Assembly: GCA_009783465.1 (NCBI GenBank)
Contig: WRDM01000016.1
Span: forward strand, 1-51,474
Reading direction: 5' to 3'
Origin: Phycisphaerae bacterium
GTDB lineage: Bacteria > Planctomycetota > Phycisphaerae > SM23-33
Length of the DNA stretch: 51,474 nt
The notes under the pieces were generated by a model. It was not told the DNA's origin, made no database searches, and was given only the letters and a program-made list of their open reading frames with translations. The position numbers and the translations under genes were made by a program. Positions 1-8,426 of this stretch are shown piece by piece. Numbering within the stretch: the first letter of the stretch is position 1; every line of letters begins with the position of its first letter.

Positions 1-925
1 CGGGATGCGTGGGCGTGAGGTCCTCGAAGTTGATTTTTTCCGTCACGACGTCGGGCTGGTCGTAATTGACGGCCTCCACGCGGAGCAGGGCGAAATATTT
101 TTCGCTCTCCTTGGGCGGGCGGATTTGCCCGGCAACGATGTTGCCTTGCCGCAGGCCGAAACGGCGGATCTGCGACGGCGAGACGTAGATGTCGTCCGCG
201 CTGGGCAGGTAGTTGTAGTCGGGGCTGCGAAGGAAGCCAAAGCCGTCGGGCAGGATTTCCAGCACGCCCTCGCCGTACATCAAGCCGTTTTTCTGAATGC
301 GGGCCTTGAGGATTTTGAAGATCAGTTCCTGCTTGCCCAGGCCGACCCATTCGTCGATCTCTTCCTGCCTGGCGATCTCGTGCAGTTCGTTGACCTGCAT
401 TTTTTGCAGGTCGGTGATATGGAGCTCGCCACGCTTGACGCGTTCGTACTTCTGGTGCATTTCCGCGTCGAAGTCGGAGACGGCGTCGCCGCCCGCGTCG
501 GCGGTGTCATTGGCGTTGCCCTCGGCGGGCGCGAGCGTCGGCTCGGGTTCGGCCGGCGTGGCGGCTTCGACGGCCGGTTCGGGTTCGGGCGTTGGCTCGG
601 GCGCGGGTTCCGGTTCGGCGACCGGCGCAGGCTCGACAGCCGGGGCAGGTTCGACGACGGGCGCAGGTTCGGCAGCCGGCGCGGCCTCACTGACCGCGGT
701 GGGTTCTGTTGCCGGCGTGGATTCGGATTCCGCTGCCGCCTTGGGGGTTCGTCGCGTGTATTTCCGTTTGGGTTTGACGGGCGGGGTTTCGGCCGGGGCC
801 GGCTGGTCGTACGGGATCGGCATTTCGAAGACGAACTCCGTTTCGGGGGCGGCCGCCGCGGCTTTTTTGCGCGTCCGCGGTGTCGTCGTTTTCGTTGTTG
901 ATGTTTTTTTTACACTCTTGGCCAT
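1..925 (-). CDS. rho: Transcription termination factor Rho, N-terminal part
   Basis: RNA-binding front end of the hexameric RNA helicase that terminates transcription. The gene runs off the left edge, so only about 308 residues are visible; the ATPase domain with its P-loop is outside. Residues 1-70 are basic and low in complexity. About 70-160 form a Pro/Ala/Glu-rich linker, an insertion absent from E. coli Rho. A Rho N-terminal helical domain follows ([14 protein letters not shown], about 170-215), then the cold-shock-like RNA-binding domain ([11 protein letters not shown], then [18 protein letters not shown]), about 217-295. The start is the ATG at 925 (MAKSVKKTS). coaE lies upstream on the same strand. 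Identity is secure from the domain pair; what is unseen is whether the ATPase half is intact. Confidence 0.95.
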   Translation of the reverse strand, partial: MAKSVKKTSTTKTTTPRTRKKAAAAAPETEFVFEMPIPYDQPAPAETPPVKPKRKYTRRTPKAAAESESTPATEPTAVSEAAPAAEPAPVVEPAPAVEPAPVAEPEPAPEPTPEPEPAVEAATPAEPEPTLAPAEGNANDTADAGGDAVSDFDAEMHQKYERVKRGELHITDLQKMQVNELHEIARQEEIDEWVGLGKQELIFKILKARIQKNGLMYGEGVLEILPDGFGFLRSPDYNYLPSADDIYVSPSQIRRFGLRQGNIVAGQIRPPKESEKYFALLRVEAVNYDQPDVVTEKINFEDLTPTHP

Positions 926-1257
926 ACGTCACACCTCTCCATTTTCAGTGGCTTGTCATCGGCCCGGAAGGCCTTTCGACGGAAACAAAGTGCCCGCGAA
1001 AACGCAACCTCATGACATGCACTTTCCGCACGAGCAACAAAATTATCATCCCGCGTGTCGCGGGCAAGATGCCCGCGTCACGTTACACGCACGACCGGCG
1101 TTCATGCCGCACCCCCGCCGCTCACTCGCCGCGGACAAATCGTTCGCGTTGGCAAAGTGAACTCGACAACCATTGCCATTGGGTATGCCAATTTCGGAGG
1201 CTCCGCGGGGGATTCAAACCGATCGGGCAGTAGCTCCGACAACCGCCCTGCCGCACG
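926..1257. other. Non-coding spacer between coaE and rho
   Basis: 332 bases without a convincing gene. It would be the rho leader on the minus strand. It contains one R-family hairpin (1053-1090); I see no clear terminator or promoter in the rest. Open frames here are short and look like high-GC shadows. Confidence 0.5.
1053..1090. repeat. R-family GC hairpin (single copy)
   Basis: Core GCGGGC-AAGAT-GCCCGC flanked by CGTGTC and GTCACG/TTACACG. The same core and flank recur near 2100, 10970 and 11940. It lies in the coaE-rho spacer. Confidence 0.8.
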
Positions 1258-1875
1258 TCACGCGCGGGATTTCGCCAGAATTCGGTGAAAAACCTGCTGC
1301 ACCTGCTGACGAACATGGGGGATATCGGAACTGTTATCGACCGTATATTCGCATCGGGAGGCTTTTTTGTCCAGAGAAATTTGTGTTTTTTCTCGACGTG
1401 CCCAGGACGCCTCGTCCCAGCCTCTATTGGATCGTACGCGAGCCAGCCGGACCGGGTTCGGCGCGGAGACAAACACGCAATCCGTGCACACGGGATCCCA
1501 CCCCGCCTCCAGCAGCACGGCTGCGTCCAGCACGACCGCCGCCACCGCCTCGTCGCGGCGGGCCTGCTCCACCAGCCGGGAGATCCGCTCGGCGATCCGC
1601 GGATGCGTCAACGCGTTGAGCGTCGCCAGGGCGGCCTCGTCGCCAAACACCACACCGGCGAGCGCTTTGCGATCCACCTCCCCCGCCGCGTCGAGCACGT
1701 CCGCGCCGAACGCCGCCGCGACGGCATCCCGAACGGCAGGCTCGCGCAACACCGCATGCCCCACCGCGTCGGCGTCGATCGCGAAACACCCCAGCCGCGA
1801 AAACTCCGCCGCCACCGTGCTCTTGCCGGCGCCAATCCCGCCAACCAGGCCGATCACTGGCTTGTGGTGTGTCAT
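1258..1875 (-). CDS. coaE: Dephospho-CoA kinase
   Basis: Phosphorylates the 3'-OH of dephospho-CoA, the last step of coenzyme A synthesis, in the cytoplasm. 205 residues, normal for the family. Visible features: Walker A GGIGAGKST at 12-20, the acidic DAD at 34-36, HPRI at 91-94, an Arg-rich lid (about 143-161) and the family-typical VDNSSD near 179-184. I chose the ATG at 1875 (MTHHKP) over an in-frame TTG two codons upstream because a GGGAG sits about ten bases before the ATG. It lies between the HAD gene and rho on the same strand. coaD, the preceding step of the pathway, is only about 3 kb away on the other strand. Confidence 0.95.
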   Translation of the reverse strand: MTHHKPVIGLVGGIGAGKSTVAAEFSRLGCFAIDADAVGHAVLREPAVRDAVAAAFGADVLDAAGEVDRKALAGVVFGDEAALATLNALTHPRIAERISRLVEQARRDEAVAAVVLDAAVLLEAGWDPVCTDCVFVSAPNPVRLARVRSNRGWDEASWARREKTQISLDKKASRCEYTVDNSSDIPHVRQQVQQVFHRILAKSRA

Positions 1876-1964
1876 GAACAAAACTCTCCCACGTCAAACA
1901 ACCGTCACAGCGTACACGCCAAACGAAAAAACACAAGCCCTGCACGTCACCCGTCAGGGCGAGC

Positions 1965-2137
1965 GCATGGTAGGTGACGCGGGCGTCTCGCCCGCGTGGG
2001 CGAGGGCATCTTGCCCTCGCGGATCGTTCCACACGACTTGCGTAATGAAAAAGTCCAGGCACCTCATCGTTCGACGCGGGCGGGACGCCCGCGAGACACG
2101 CGGGCAAGATGCCCGCGTCACGTCCACGCGTTTGCCC
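1965..2137. repeat. Composite R element (three GC hairpins within inverted arms)
   Basis: Three R hairpins in a row: GCGGGC-GTCTC-GCCCGC, GAGGGC-ATCTT-GCCCTC, then GCGGGC-GGGAC-GCCCGC joined to GCGGGC-AAGAT-GCCCGC. Outer arms are inverted (GCATGGTAGGTGACGCGGG left, CCCGCGTCACGTCCACGCG right). The copy at 10847-10998 shares arms, order and part of the linker, so this is a defined composite about 170 bp long. It lies between HAD and coaE, both on the minus strand. Confidence 0.85.
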
Positions 2138-2148
2138 TTCACTACACG

Positions 2149-2997
2149 TCACCCGAATCGTCCATCGAGCAATTCGTGGATAAACGTCGCCAGGCCCTGG
2201 TCGGCCACGTGGCGGGCGGCGGATTTTACCGTGTCGGTTGCCTGCGGCATGGCCACGCCCAGGCCCGCGCCGCGAAGCATGGCCACGTCGTTCACATCGT
2301 CGCCGACGGCCACCACGAGGCCGGGGCCGATCTGCCACGGCTGACCGACATACGTGACGCCCGCCAGCTTGCTCGCCCCGGACGCGAAGGCCTCCAGCAC
2401 GGTGAAATCGTAGGCTGGCACGTAGATCGTGTGCAGGGTGAGTCGTCCGTCGAACCGTTCGCGCAGGGCGGCCTCCAGCGGCGGCGCTTTGGCCGGCTCG
2501 ACGACCGCGCTGACGCGCAGCGCCGGCGGCAAGTCCCTCACCGCGTCCACGCGAGGCGAGACGCGCACCGTCAACTCGTGACGCCCCAGCCAACGGTGCA
2601 GAAATTCGTGCCCCCATCCGCCGGCGGACCGGAAGTAATCCACGCCGTGCCGCCACGGATCCACCGCCACCACGGAGCAGAACCCCGCGTCGGAGAGCGT
2701 CCCGGAGAGTTCGCGTGCGACGTCCGGCGGCATGGTTTTGTGATACAGCGACCGGGCGGTCGCGACCTCCGAAACCAGCGCCCCGCCGAACAGCACCATC
2801 GGCTCGTGAGGCTCCGACAGCGGCAACTGCCGCCAGACCGGCGCCGCCTCCACGTACGACCGGCCTGTCGCGAGACAGATCTTCAGCCCCGCCGCCGCGG
2901 CAGCCCCAACGGCCTCCCGAACGGCAGGCGACACCACCTCGTCACGCCCGATCAGCGTCCCGTCAATATCCAACGCCAACAACTTGTATTTCGTCAT
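2149..2997 (-). CDS. Cof-type HAD-superfamily phosphatase (HAD-IIB)
   Basis: Cytoplasmic sugar-phosphate or nucleotide phosphatase of the Cof/YbiV type; substrate unknown. 282 residues, typical length. Motif I DIDGT at 10-14 (nucleophile Asp10, acid/base Asp12), motif II Thr/Ser in ATGRS at 43-47, a type IIB cap in the middle, and motif IV GDDVND at 232-237 followed by GVAM. All catalytic residues are present. Start is ATG 2997 (MTKYKLLALD). The composite R element separates it from coaE downstream. Confidence 0.9.
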   Translation of the reverse strand: MTKYKLLALDIDGTLIGRDEVVSPAVREAVGAAAAAGLKICLATGRSYVEAAPVWRQLPLSEPHEPMVLFGGALVSEVATARSLYHKTMPPDVARELSGTLSDAGFCSVVAVDPWRHGVDYFRSAGGWGHEFLHRWLGRHELTVRVSPRVDAVRDLPPALRVSAVVEPAKAPPLEAALRERFDGRLTLHTIYVPAYDFTVLEAFASGASKLAGVTYVGQPWQIGPGLVVAVGDDVNDVAMLRGAGLGVAMPQATDTVKSAARHVADQGLATFIHELLDGRFG

Positions 2998-3041
2998 GCC
3001 ATTCCTTGCTAAAACTCCGTCCCACGCGCGCCGACACCACC

Positions 3042-3278
3042 GTGGGGAGCCACCTGCATTATGACGTCACTACACGCGGTTCGTCCATCTATTCATCCGC
3101 GCCGGCGGGGCATCGTTACCGTTTTGCCGTTTTTCTGCTGGCCTTGATGGCCCTGGTGTGCATGGGGTACTTCGCCAGCACCTCCATGTCGCAGGCACAG
3201 TTCTCGCTGACGGACGTGATTCCGCTGGGGTTCGAGGGCTACGACCCCGACTGGGCCAGCAGCGGGAAAATCGACTGA
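3042..3278 (+). CDS. Possible small membrane protein (doubtful)
   Basis: A short frame in the 361-base divergent spacer 2998-3358. From a GTG at 3042 it encodes about 78 residues: a polar stretch, one strong hydrophobic segment (FAVFLLALMALVCMGYF), then a short acidic and aromatic tail ending in SSGKID. The same frame continues after its TGA for 17 more sense codons (IPGIAELKIDYSSLLMH) to a second TGA. I see no convincing Shine-Dalgarno sequence for the GTG and do not recognise the protein. It could be the remnant of a longer gene or chance. The rest of the spacer shows nothing clear. Confidence 0.25.
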   Translation: MGSHLHYDVTTRGSSIYSSAPAGHRYRFAVFLLALMALVCMGYFASTSMSQAQFSLTDVIPLGFEGYDPDWASSGKID

Positions 3279-3358
3279 ATCCCCGGCATCGCCGAATTGA
3301 AAATCGACTACAGTTCGCTGCTGATGCATTGAGGACGCGAAGTTGCTATAGTGTCGCC

Positions 3359-3808
3359 ATGAGTCTTTTCGGAAAACCTCCCTGGTATGCTGGGGGATTG
3401 GCGTTTGCATGTCAACAGTGCGGTCGATGCTGCGCGGGGCCTGACGAAGGGTACGTGTGGATCGCCGAGGACGAGTTGGCGAGGCTGGCGGCGTTTCTTG
3501 GGCAAAACGTCGAGCAGGTGCGGAAGCAGTACACGCGGGCCGTCTCGGGGCGGCGGACGATCGTGGAGCACCCGGTCACGCACGATTGCATTTTCCTTCA
3601 GCCGGGCGCGGGTGCCGGCTGTACGGGCAAGGGCTGTTCGATATACGACGTCCGGCCCGCGCAATGCCGCACCTGGCCGTTCTGGAAATCCAACCTCGCC
3701 AGCCCCGACCGCTGGGCCCAGGCCGGCATGCGATGCCCAGGCATCAATCGAGGCGACCGTTTCGAACTGGCCGAGATCCTCCTGCGACGCGACGCGGCGG
3801 ACGCATGA
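3359..3808 (+). CDS. YkgJ-family cysteine-cluster protein (CxxCxxCC)
   Basis: 149 residues, from ATG 3359 (MSLFGKPPWY). The N-terminal cluster C18-x2-C21-x2-C24-C25 and downstream cysteines in GCTGKGCSIYDVRPAQCRTW match the putative zinc- or iron-binding CxxCxxCC family (YkgJ). In this family the late 'CxIY..RP..CR.WPF' element is conserved. Biochemical function of the family is not firmly known; metal binding is inferred from the cysteines. The gene overlaps the next one by an ATGA (3805-3808), implying translational coupling with a second cysteine-cluster protein. Confidence 0.85.
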   Translation: MSLFGKPPWYAGGLAFACQQCGRCCAGPDEGYVWIAEDELARLAAFLGQNVEQVRKQYTRAVSGRRTIVEHPVTHDCIFLQPGAGAGCTGKGCSIYDVRPAQCRTWPFWKSNLASPDRWAQAGMRCPGINRGDRFELAEILLRRDAADA

Positions 3809-4290
3809 GGCGAGCATCCGATGATGACCTGTCCGCCGCCGTCGCGGCATGCGATGCGGGCGTACTGGAGGACCTGGCGGCGATTTTTCGCGACGTCGAT
3901 GAACAGATCCGCCGCACGGAGGCGGTTTGTCTGGGCGGCGGATGCTGCTGCCGATTCGCGCTGGCGGGGCATCGACTGTACGTGACCACCGCCGAGTTGG
4001 CCCTGCTGCTGCGCACCCGTCTGGAACGTAGCACGGGCGTCTCGCCCATGCTACGTGTCCCCCCGCTGACGTGCCCCTACCAGCGAGGCCCCGCTTGCCA
4101 CGCACGCCAACACCGCCCCCTCGGCTGTCGCACGTTCTTCTGTCGAACCGACGACCGCGTCACCCACGCCCTCCACGAGGCCGCCCACGCCCGAATCCGC
4201 CAACTGCACGAAACCGCCAACGTGCCGTACTTCTATAACGAACTGACCGCCGCCATCGAACGCGTACGGGAAGAAGGCTGTAGGCTGTAG
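3805..4290 (+). CDS. Second cysteine-cluster (YkgJ-like) protein with an inserted R hairpin
   Basis: 161 residues, start ATG 3805 overlapping the preceding stop. Cysteines at 42, 47-49, 90, 98, 108 and 113 (CLGGGCCC, then CPYQRGPACHA, then LGCRTFFC) give the same overall pattern as the upstream protein, though sequence identity looks low. Residues about 75-84 (RSTGVSPMLR) are encoded by an in-frame R hairpin at 4026-4056, so that loop is probably extra to the fold. The last codons and the stop (GCRL-stop) come from the arm of an A-family repeat at 4269. The pair probably acts together; no substrate can be assigned. Confidence 0.75.
   Translation: MRRASDDDLSAAVAACDAGVLEDLAAIFRDVDEQIRRTEAVCLGGGCCCRFALAGHRLYVTTAELALLLRTRLERSTGVSPMLRVPPLTCPYQRGPACHARQHRPLGCRTFFCRTDDRVTHALHEAAHARIRQLHETANVPYFYNELTAAIERVREEGCRL
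4026..4056. repeat. R hairpin inside the cysteine-cluster gene
   Basis: Arms ACGTAGCA and TGCTACGT are perfectly complementary and enclose CGGGC-GTCTC-GCCCA. Inserted in frame, it adds about ten residues to the host protein. Confidence 0.85.
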
Positions 4291-4548
4291 GCTGTAGGCG
4301 CGGGCGCGGGCGCGGGCGCTGTGCATTGTCCGGTTTTTCGCGTGGCCTTCGTGTTCGGCGCGACTGGCCACAGGCCCTGCCATTTTGCGTTGTCGATCGC
4401 TGTGACAGCCGAAGCGTTCAGCCGCTCACACCGTTTTACAACGCAAAATGGCAGGGCCTGTGGCCCGTCGCGCCTGAATCCGAGTCCCGTGTGAAAAAGA
4501 GGAATGACCATGCGATAGCCTTCGGTCTACAGCCTACAGCCTTCTTCC
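4269..4548. repeat. Nested inverted repeat: family A around family B
   Basis: Outer arms GGAAGAAGGCTGTAGG (4269 on) and CCTACAGCCTTCTTCC (to 4548) form a perfect 22-base inverted repeat; the left arm lies inside the end of the cysteine-cluster gene. Within them a B element has near-perfect 37-base arms (4357-4393, containing CCATTTTGCGTTGT, and 4438-4474, containing ACAACGCAAAATGG). It fills most of the 387-base spacer before the lipoprotein gene. Confidence 0.9.
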
Positions 4549-4677
4549 TCGTTTTTTCTTCTTTTCTCGTTGACAGTCCGTTGGCACTTCCATAGCATTT
4601 ACGGCGAAGCCCTGTGGAGACGTTGGCGCGGCGTACAAACGATCTCTAAAGCCTTTTTTTAGCGACGAGGTATGAAG

Positions 4678-4890
4678 ATGAAAAAAGCGTTGATGTGGGT
4701 GGTGCTGGCGGTGGTCATGTTCGGAGCGTCGGGCTGCGCCACGCCGACAATGAGCGGCAAGGAACGGTGCCGGACCTACCGGGACATCACGATACTGAAC
4801 CTCCGCATGGCCAATGAGGACTGGGATTACATCTGGCTGATGGAACGCAGTTCCATGCTCACCCAGTGGCATCCCCACGTAGGCCTGTAA
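4678..4890 (+). CDS. Small predicted lipoprotein
   Basis: 70 residues. A short basic N-terminus, a hydrophobic stretch and the lipobox-like GASGC put the lipidated cysteine at residue 20, so a mature part of about 51 residues would be anchored to a membrane. The rest (YRDITILNLRMANEDWDYIW) is acidic and amphipathic, with no domain I recognise. I chose ATG 4678 because GAGG is about seven bases upstream; the ATG at 4672 is only one base from that site. A hairpin at 4910 follows the stop. The function is unknown. Confidence 0.7.
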   Translation: MKKALMWVVLAVVMFGASGCATPTMSGKERCRTYRDITILNLRMANEDWDYIWLMERSSMLTQWHPHVGL

Positions 4891-4909
4891 CGGCATGATT
4901 ATCGTACGC

Positions 4910-4938
4910 AAAGCCTCCAGTGGCCTGCTGGGGGCTTT
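4910..4938 (+). terminator. Hairpin after the lipoprotein gene
   Basis: AAAGCCTCCAG pairs with CTGGGGGCTTT around a short loop, 20 bases after the stop codon. It ends in TTTGT rather than a long T-run, so termination is likely but may be weak. Confidence 0.6.
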
Positions 4939-5017
4939 GTCATGCGCGGGTGAAATTCGGTTAAGAACAGGAAAACAGGGAAATCGCATCACACGTTCTC
5001 CATGTTTTCGTAAAAAA

Positions 5018-5091
5018 GCTGCAGGCTGTAGGCGCGACATGCCATGGCGACGTATTTTTCGCAACGCCACGTCGCGTCTACAGCCCACAGC
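5018..5091. repeat. A-family inverted repeat
   Basis: Left arm GCTGCAGGCTGTAGGCGCG and right arm CGCGTCTACAGCCCACAGC, with a short inner palindrome. It lies between the lipoprotein gene and coaD, both on the plus strand. Confidence 0.85.
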
Positions 5092-5153
5092 CGATTTGTG
5101 AAACACTGTGGAGTTTCCGATGCGATCGCCATGGGCCCTCGAAAGGAGCGAAA

Positions 5154-5669
5154 ATGAACTCGGCCAGGCGGATTGCGGTGTTTCCGGGCATGTTCGATCC
5201 CGTGACGTTGGGGCACGTGGACGTCATTCGGCGTGGGGCGGCCTTGTTCGATGAGATCGTGGTGGGCGTCGGGCGAAATCCGCTCAAAACCGCCCTGCTC
5301 ACGACGGCCCAGCGGTTGACGATTCTCCGCGACGTGCTGGCCGACCTGCCCAACGTCCGCGTCGAAGAGTTCGACGGGCTGACGGTGGACTTCGCCCGCC
5401 GGCTCGGGGCGGCCGCCATTTTGCGGGGCATCCGCGACAGCAGCGACTTGCGGTACGAGTTACAGATCGCGCTGACCAACCGCGCGGTAACGGGCGTGGA
5501 GACGGTGTTCATCATGACCTCGCCGGAGTTGGCGTTCACCTCCTCAACGCTCATCAAACAGATCGCCTCCATGGGCGGCGACGTCTCGAAACTCGTCCCG
5601 CCCGCCGTCCTGCCCTACATCCAACGCGACGCCGCGAGTTTGTCGCAACACGACAATATGATGGAATGA
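5154..5669 (+). CDS. coaD: Phosphopantetheine adenylyltransferase
   Basis: Transfers AMP from ATP to 4'-phosphopantetheine, giving dephospho-CoA (the penultimate CoA step). 171 residues, slightly longer than the usual 160. Nucleotidyltransferase motif GMFDPVTLGH at 12-21 with the T-x-G-H signature, RGIRDSSDLRYE near 90, and the ATP-binding SSTLIK (usual form SSS/T-x-x-K/R) near 128. A strong Shine-Dalgarno (GAAAGGAG) sits six bases before ATG 5154. The start is secure. It is flanked by repeat-filled spacers on both sides and is probably a single-gene unit. Confidence 0.96.
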   Translation: MNSARRIAVFPGMFDPVTLGHVDVIRRGAALFDEIVVGVGRNPLKTALLTTAQRLTILRDVLADLPNVRVEEFDGLTVDFARRLGAAAILRGIRDSSDLRYELQIALTNRAVTGVETVFIMTSPELAFTSSTLIKQIASMGGDVSKLVPPAVLPYIQRDAASLSQHDNMME

Positions 5670-5685
5670 CAAAACGTTTCGCAAT

Positions 5686-6030
5686 GGCTTGCCGGTTTGC
5701 GTTGTAGAACGTCGTGCAAGGCAACACGCGAAACACCATCCGACTTCACGAAGACCGAGCGGGATTACGCGAATTAACGGATTTAAGGATTGCCGTGCGG
5801 AACGAAAGTCAGAAATTCTTAGAGCAGTTTAACTTTTGTCGTAGCGGGATAATCTGTTGAAAATACAGGCATTTTCCGTGTATTTTTGGCTTGAAAGACG
5901 ACGAACACCGCTACGATAAAGCCGAAATTGCTCTAAATCCTTCAATCCGTGTAATCCCGCTTGGTCTTCGTGAAGTCGGATGAACATGCATTTGCCGATA
6001 GGAACGCCTTACAGCGCAAAGAGGCAAGCC
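5686..6030. repeat. Triple nested inverted repeat: B around C around an inner stem
   Basis: Outer B arms: GGCTTGCCGGTTTGCG at 5686 and CGCAAAGAGGCAAGCC ending at 6030. Middle C arms: CGAAGACCGAGCGGGATTAC (to 5768) and GTAATCCCGCTTGGTCTTCG (from 5951). Innermost imperfect stem: AGAGCAGTTT...GTCGTAGCGG against CCGCTACGA...TTGCTCT (5821-5935). The whole occupies about 345 of the 456 bases between coaD and the first HEAT-like gene; the remainder shows nothing clear. Confidence 0.9.
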
Positions 6031-6125
6031 GTCGCAACGTCTGGCGTCTTCCGCTCGATTTTTCGCCATAAATTCGTTAGAATTTCCCGTGGATATCATG
6101 GCGTTCTATCCGATAACGGTTTGAC

Positions 6126-8426
6126 ATGAGACCATGGGGAACAATCCGGCGGATCGTGTTGGCGGCCGTGGTTTTCCACGCGACGGCGGCGGTGGCGCAA
6201 TCGTCGACATCGCCGGCGGCGGCAGCAACGGCGACGAACGCCGAGTCGTTGCTGGTTCGCATTCTCGATGCCCGCGTGGGGCAGTTGGCGGCGTTGCTTC
6301 AGGAGGAGTCGCCGCGCCAGGCCGCCGCGTGGTCGCTGCTGTCGCTGCACGATGCCTTCGCCGTCGCCCTGCTGTCGCAGTGCGAGTCGGCCAGTCCCGA
6401 AGCCCGCGCGCGAATCGCCGACACGCTCGCCCAATGCGCCAGGCTAACGCGGGAGGAACTCGTGCTGGCGGACTTCTCGCCCGCCCAGCGTGAAAAACTC
6501 CTGGAATTCCGCCGGCTGCATCCGCGGCTGTTTGTCGAAGCCGTCAGCGAAGATCTCGACCGCCGCGCCGCCGCGGTGGCCGGGTTGATGAAAATCCACG
6601 ACCCCAACCAACTCGCCGAGCCGCTGCTGGCGATGGCGCTGCGGTCGCCGCACGAGGCCACCCAACGGGCCGCCCTGAATGTCGTCGCGAAGAAACGCTA
6701 CGTCAGCGACGGCCTCATCGATGCGGTGACGGACCTCGTCATCGCGAGTGGATCCAACGACAACAGGCCCGAGTTTCGGGAGATGCGAGGCGGCGGACGA
6801 AGCCTGCCTCGCCTCCACAACAACGACGAGGCCAACGCCATCGAGCAGGCCTGCCGACTGCTGCGAATCTGGAAACCGGCTCGCGCGTTGCCCACGCTGA
6901 TGGGCTCGCTGCAAAACGCCAGCCGTGCGGGAAACACCCACGTTCTCGACCTGCTGGTGGACATCGGAGACCGGCGGTGCGTTCCGTTGACAATGAAACT
7001 GCTCACGTCGGCATCGACACAGGGCGGCGACATCTATGACGGGCTGTACACCGACGACGGCAGGCTCATCACTCGCACGCACGCCGACGGCCTGCTGTAC
7101 CTCCTGCTCCGCCTGACCAACCAGTCGCCCGCCGCGTACAACATGGAACCGATGCCCCACGGATACAGCGGGTACGACATCTCCCGCAACGCCTACGGGT
7201 TCGAAAAAAAATCCGACCGCACCAAGGCCATCACCAAGGCCAAACAGTGGTACGCCAACAACAAGAATCGCTACAAAACCGTGCCGACGATGACGTTGCC
7301 GCCCCAACCCGAGCGGGCGTCGCCGCCGCCCTGGCCCGGCAAGCCGGCGGCCACGGACGCGGCCTCGCCGCACGCGGACCTCCTCGACGTCGCCGACCTG
7401 TGCGAGGAGATTTCACGGACCGTCGCAAAAATATCCGACGACCTCGACGCCAGAACGCCCGCCGCACGCACGCGGGCGCAGCAGCGGCTCATCGCCCTCC
7501 ACGGCCATCTGACCGCCCCGCTGCTCCAGACCCAGGCGGGGCGGGAGACGCGACTGCCGCACAACATGGCCGCCCTGTGCGAGGGGCTTGCCCACGCGGC
7601 CTCACTCGACAAATCGTCGCGGGACAAACTGCTCGGGTTCCGCGCCCGCAACGACGAAATTTTCCGCCAGTTTTTCCATCTGGAATGGGCCGCCCAGACG
7701 GAAGCATTGAAGCGGCTGATCCACCGCGACGACGCCACCGGTGCTGGCGAGGCGATCGTAATCCTCGGCCTGGCCAGCCGGTCGCCTGCCGTCCGCGAGT
7801 TCGCCTGCCAGGCCGCCGCGACAGGGAGATACCACAGCGACCGTGTCATCGACCTGTTGAGCGACATGCTGACACACAACAACGTTTCCTTTAGCAGCCC
7901 CACCGTCCTCGGCGCGCTGGAAAAAATCGGCTCGCCGCGAACCTCGCATCTGCTGCTTGGCCGCATGACCCGCAACACCATTCACCAGGCCGACGCGTAC
8001 GCCGCCGCCCTCATTGCATCTCGCGACCTGCGCCTCGTGCCCGCACTGACCGAGCAACTGGGACAAAACCGCGGCATCGCCCGCCAGCACACCACCGCCG
8101 GCAAAACCATCGGCACCTGCCTGAACGACTACCATCTGTACATCCTGCTGAAACTCACCGGGCAATCGCCGACGGATTACGATATGTTCGACCCTGCCCT
8201 GGAAACGGACGAGCAGCGACAGTACCTGTCGGTAGGATTCGCCGACGACAAGGCCCGCTCGGCCGCATACAAAAAAATGCTGATGTGGTGGGCCGAGCAC
8301 GCCGGCAAGCCGCCCTACAAAAACCTGGAACCGCTGCCAGCCGTCGCGCCCGACCCGGCCCGCCTGCCGGGCATCGAAGACAGCGGCTGGCCCGACGGCG
8401 TGATCCTGAGGGGTGACGTGTGGTGA
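6126..8426 (+). CDS. Exported HEAT-like repeat protein, double module
   Basis: 766 residues with a cleavable-looking signal peptide (hydrophobic 9-22, ATAAVAQ). It is built of two copies of one module of about 370 residues, each a run of helical HEAT-like repeats (AEPLLAMALRSPHEATQRAAL) closing with the same tail: L-x3-LRLTNQSPAAYNM...GFEKKSDR...WY in copy one and LKLTGQSPTDYDM...GFADDKARSAA...WW in copy two. The tail recurs in the next two genes, so this gene looks like a tandem fusion of the same unit. I do not recognise the tail. HEAT repeats normally bind proteins; the exported location suggests an envelope scaffold or adaptor. Its stop overlaps the next gene's ATG (TGATG). Confidence 0.8.
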   Translation: MRPWGTIRRIVLAAVVFHATAAVAQSSTSPAAAATATNAESLLVRILDARVGQLAALLQEESPRQAAAWSLLSLHDAFAVALLSQCESASPEARARIADTLAQCARLTREELVLADFSPAQREKLLEFRRLHPRLFVEAVSEDLDRRAAAVAGLMKIHDPNQLAEPLLAMALRSPHEATQRAALNVVAKKRYVSDGLIDAVTDLVIASGSNDNRPEFREMRGGGRSLPRLHNNDEANAIEQACRLLRIWKPARALPTLMGSLQNASRAGNTHVLDLLVDIGDRRCVPLTMKLLTSASTQGGDIYDGLYTDDGRLITRTHADGLLYLLLRLTNQSPAAYNMEPMPHGYSGYDISRNAYGFEKKSDRTKAITKAKQWYANNKNRYKTVPTMTLPPQPERASPPPWPGKPAATDAASPHADLLDVADLCEEISRTVAKISDDLDARTPAARTRAQQRLIALHGHLTAPLLQTQAGRETRLPHNMAALCEGLAHAASLDKSSRDKLLGFRARNDEIFRQFFHLEWAAQTEALKRLIHRDDATGAGEAIVILGLASRSPAVREFACQAAATGRYHSDRVIDLLSDMLTHNNVSFSSPTVLGALEKIGSPRTSHLLLGRMTRNTIHQADAYAAALIASRDLRLVPALTEQLGQNRGIARQHTTAGKTIGTCLNDYHLYILLKLTGQSPTDYDMFDPALETDEQRQYLSVGFADDKARSAAYKKMLMWWAEHAGKPPYKNLEPLPAVAPDPARLPGIEDSGWPDGVILRGDVW

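Noticed and set aside
3276-3278. Selenocysteine at the TGA of the small frame
   Set aside because: No SECIS-like hairpin just downstream is convincing and the protein is unsupported; a simple stop is more likely.
4269-5101. Short proteins containing LQPTA or YSLQPTA-type peptides
   Set aside because: They are translations of A-family arms, not genes; the same peptides appear wherever the arm occurs.
5686-6030. A tRNA-like or riboswitch fold in the coaD-HEAT spacer
   Set aside because: All stems are explained by the nested B/C arms; there is no T-loop motif or anticodon arrangement.
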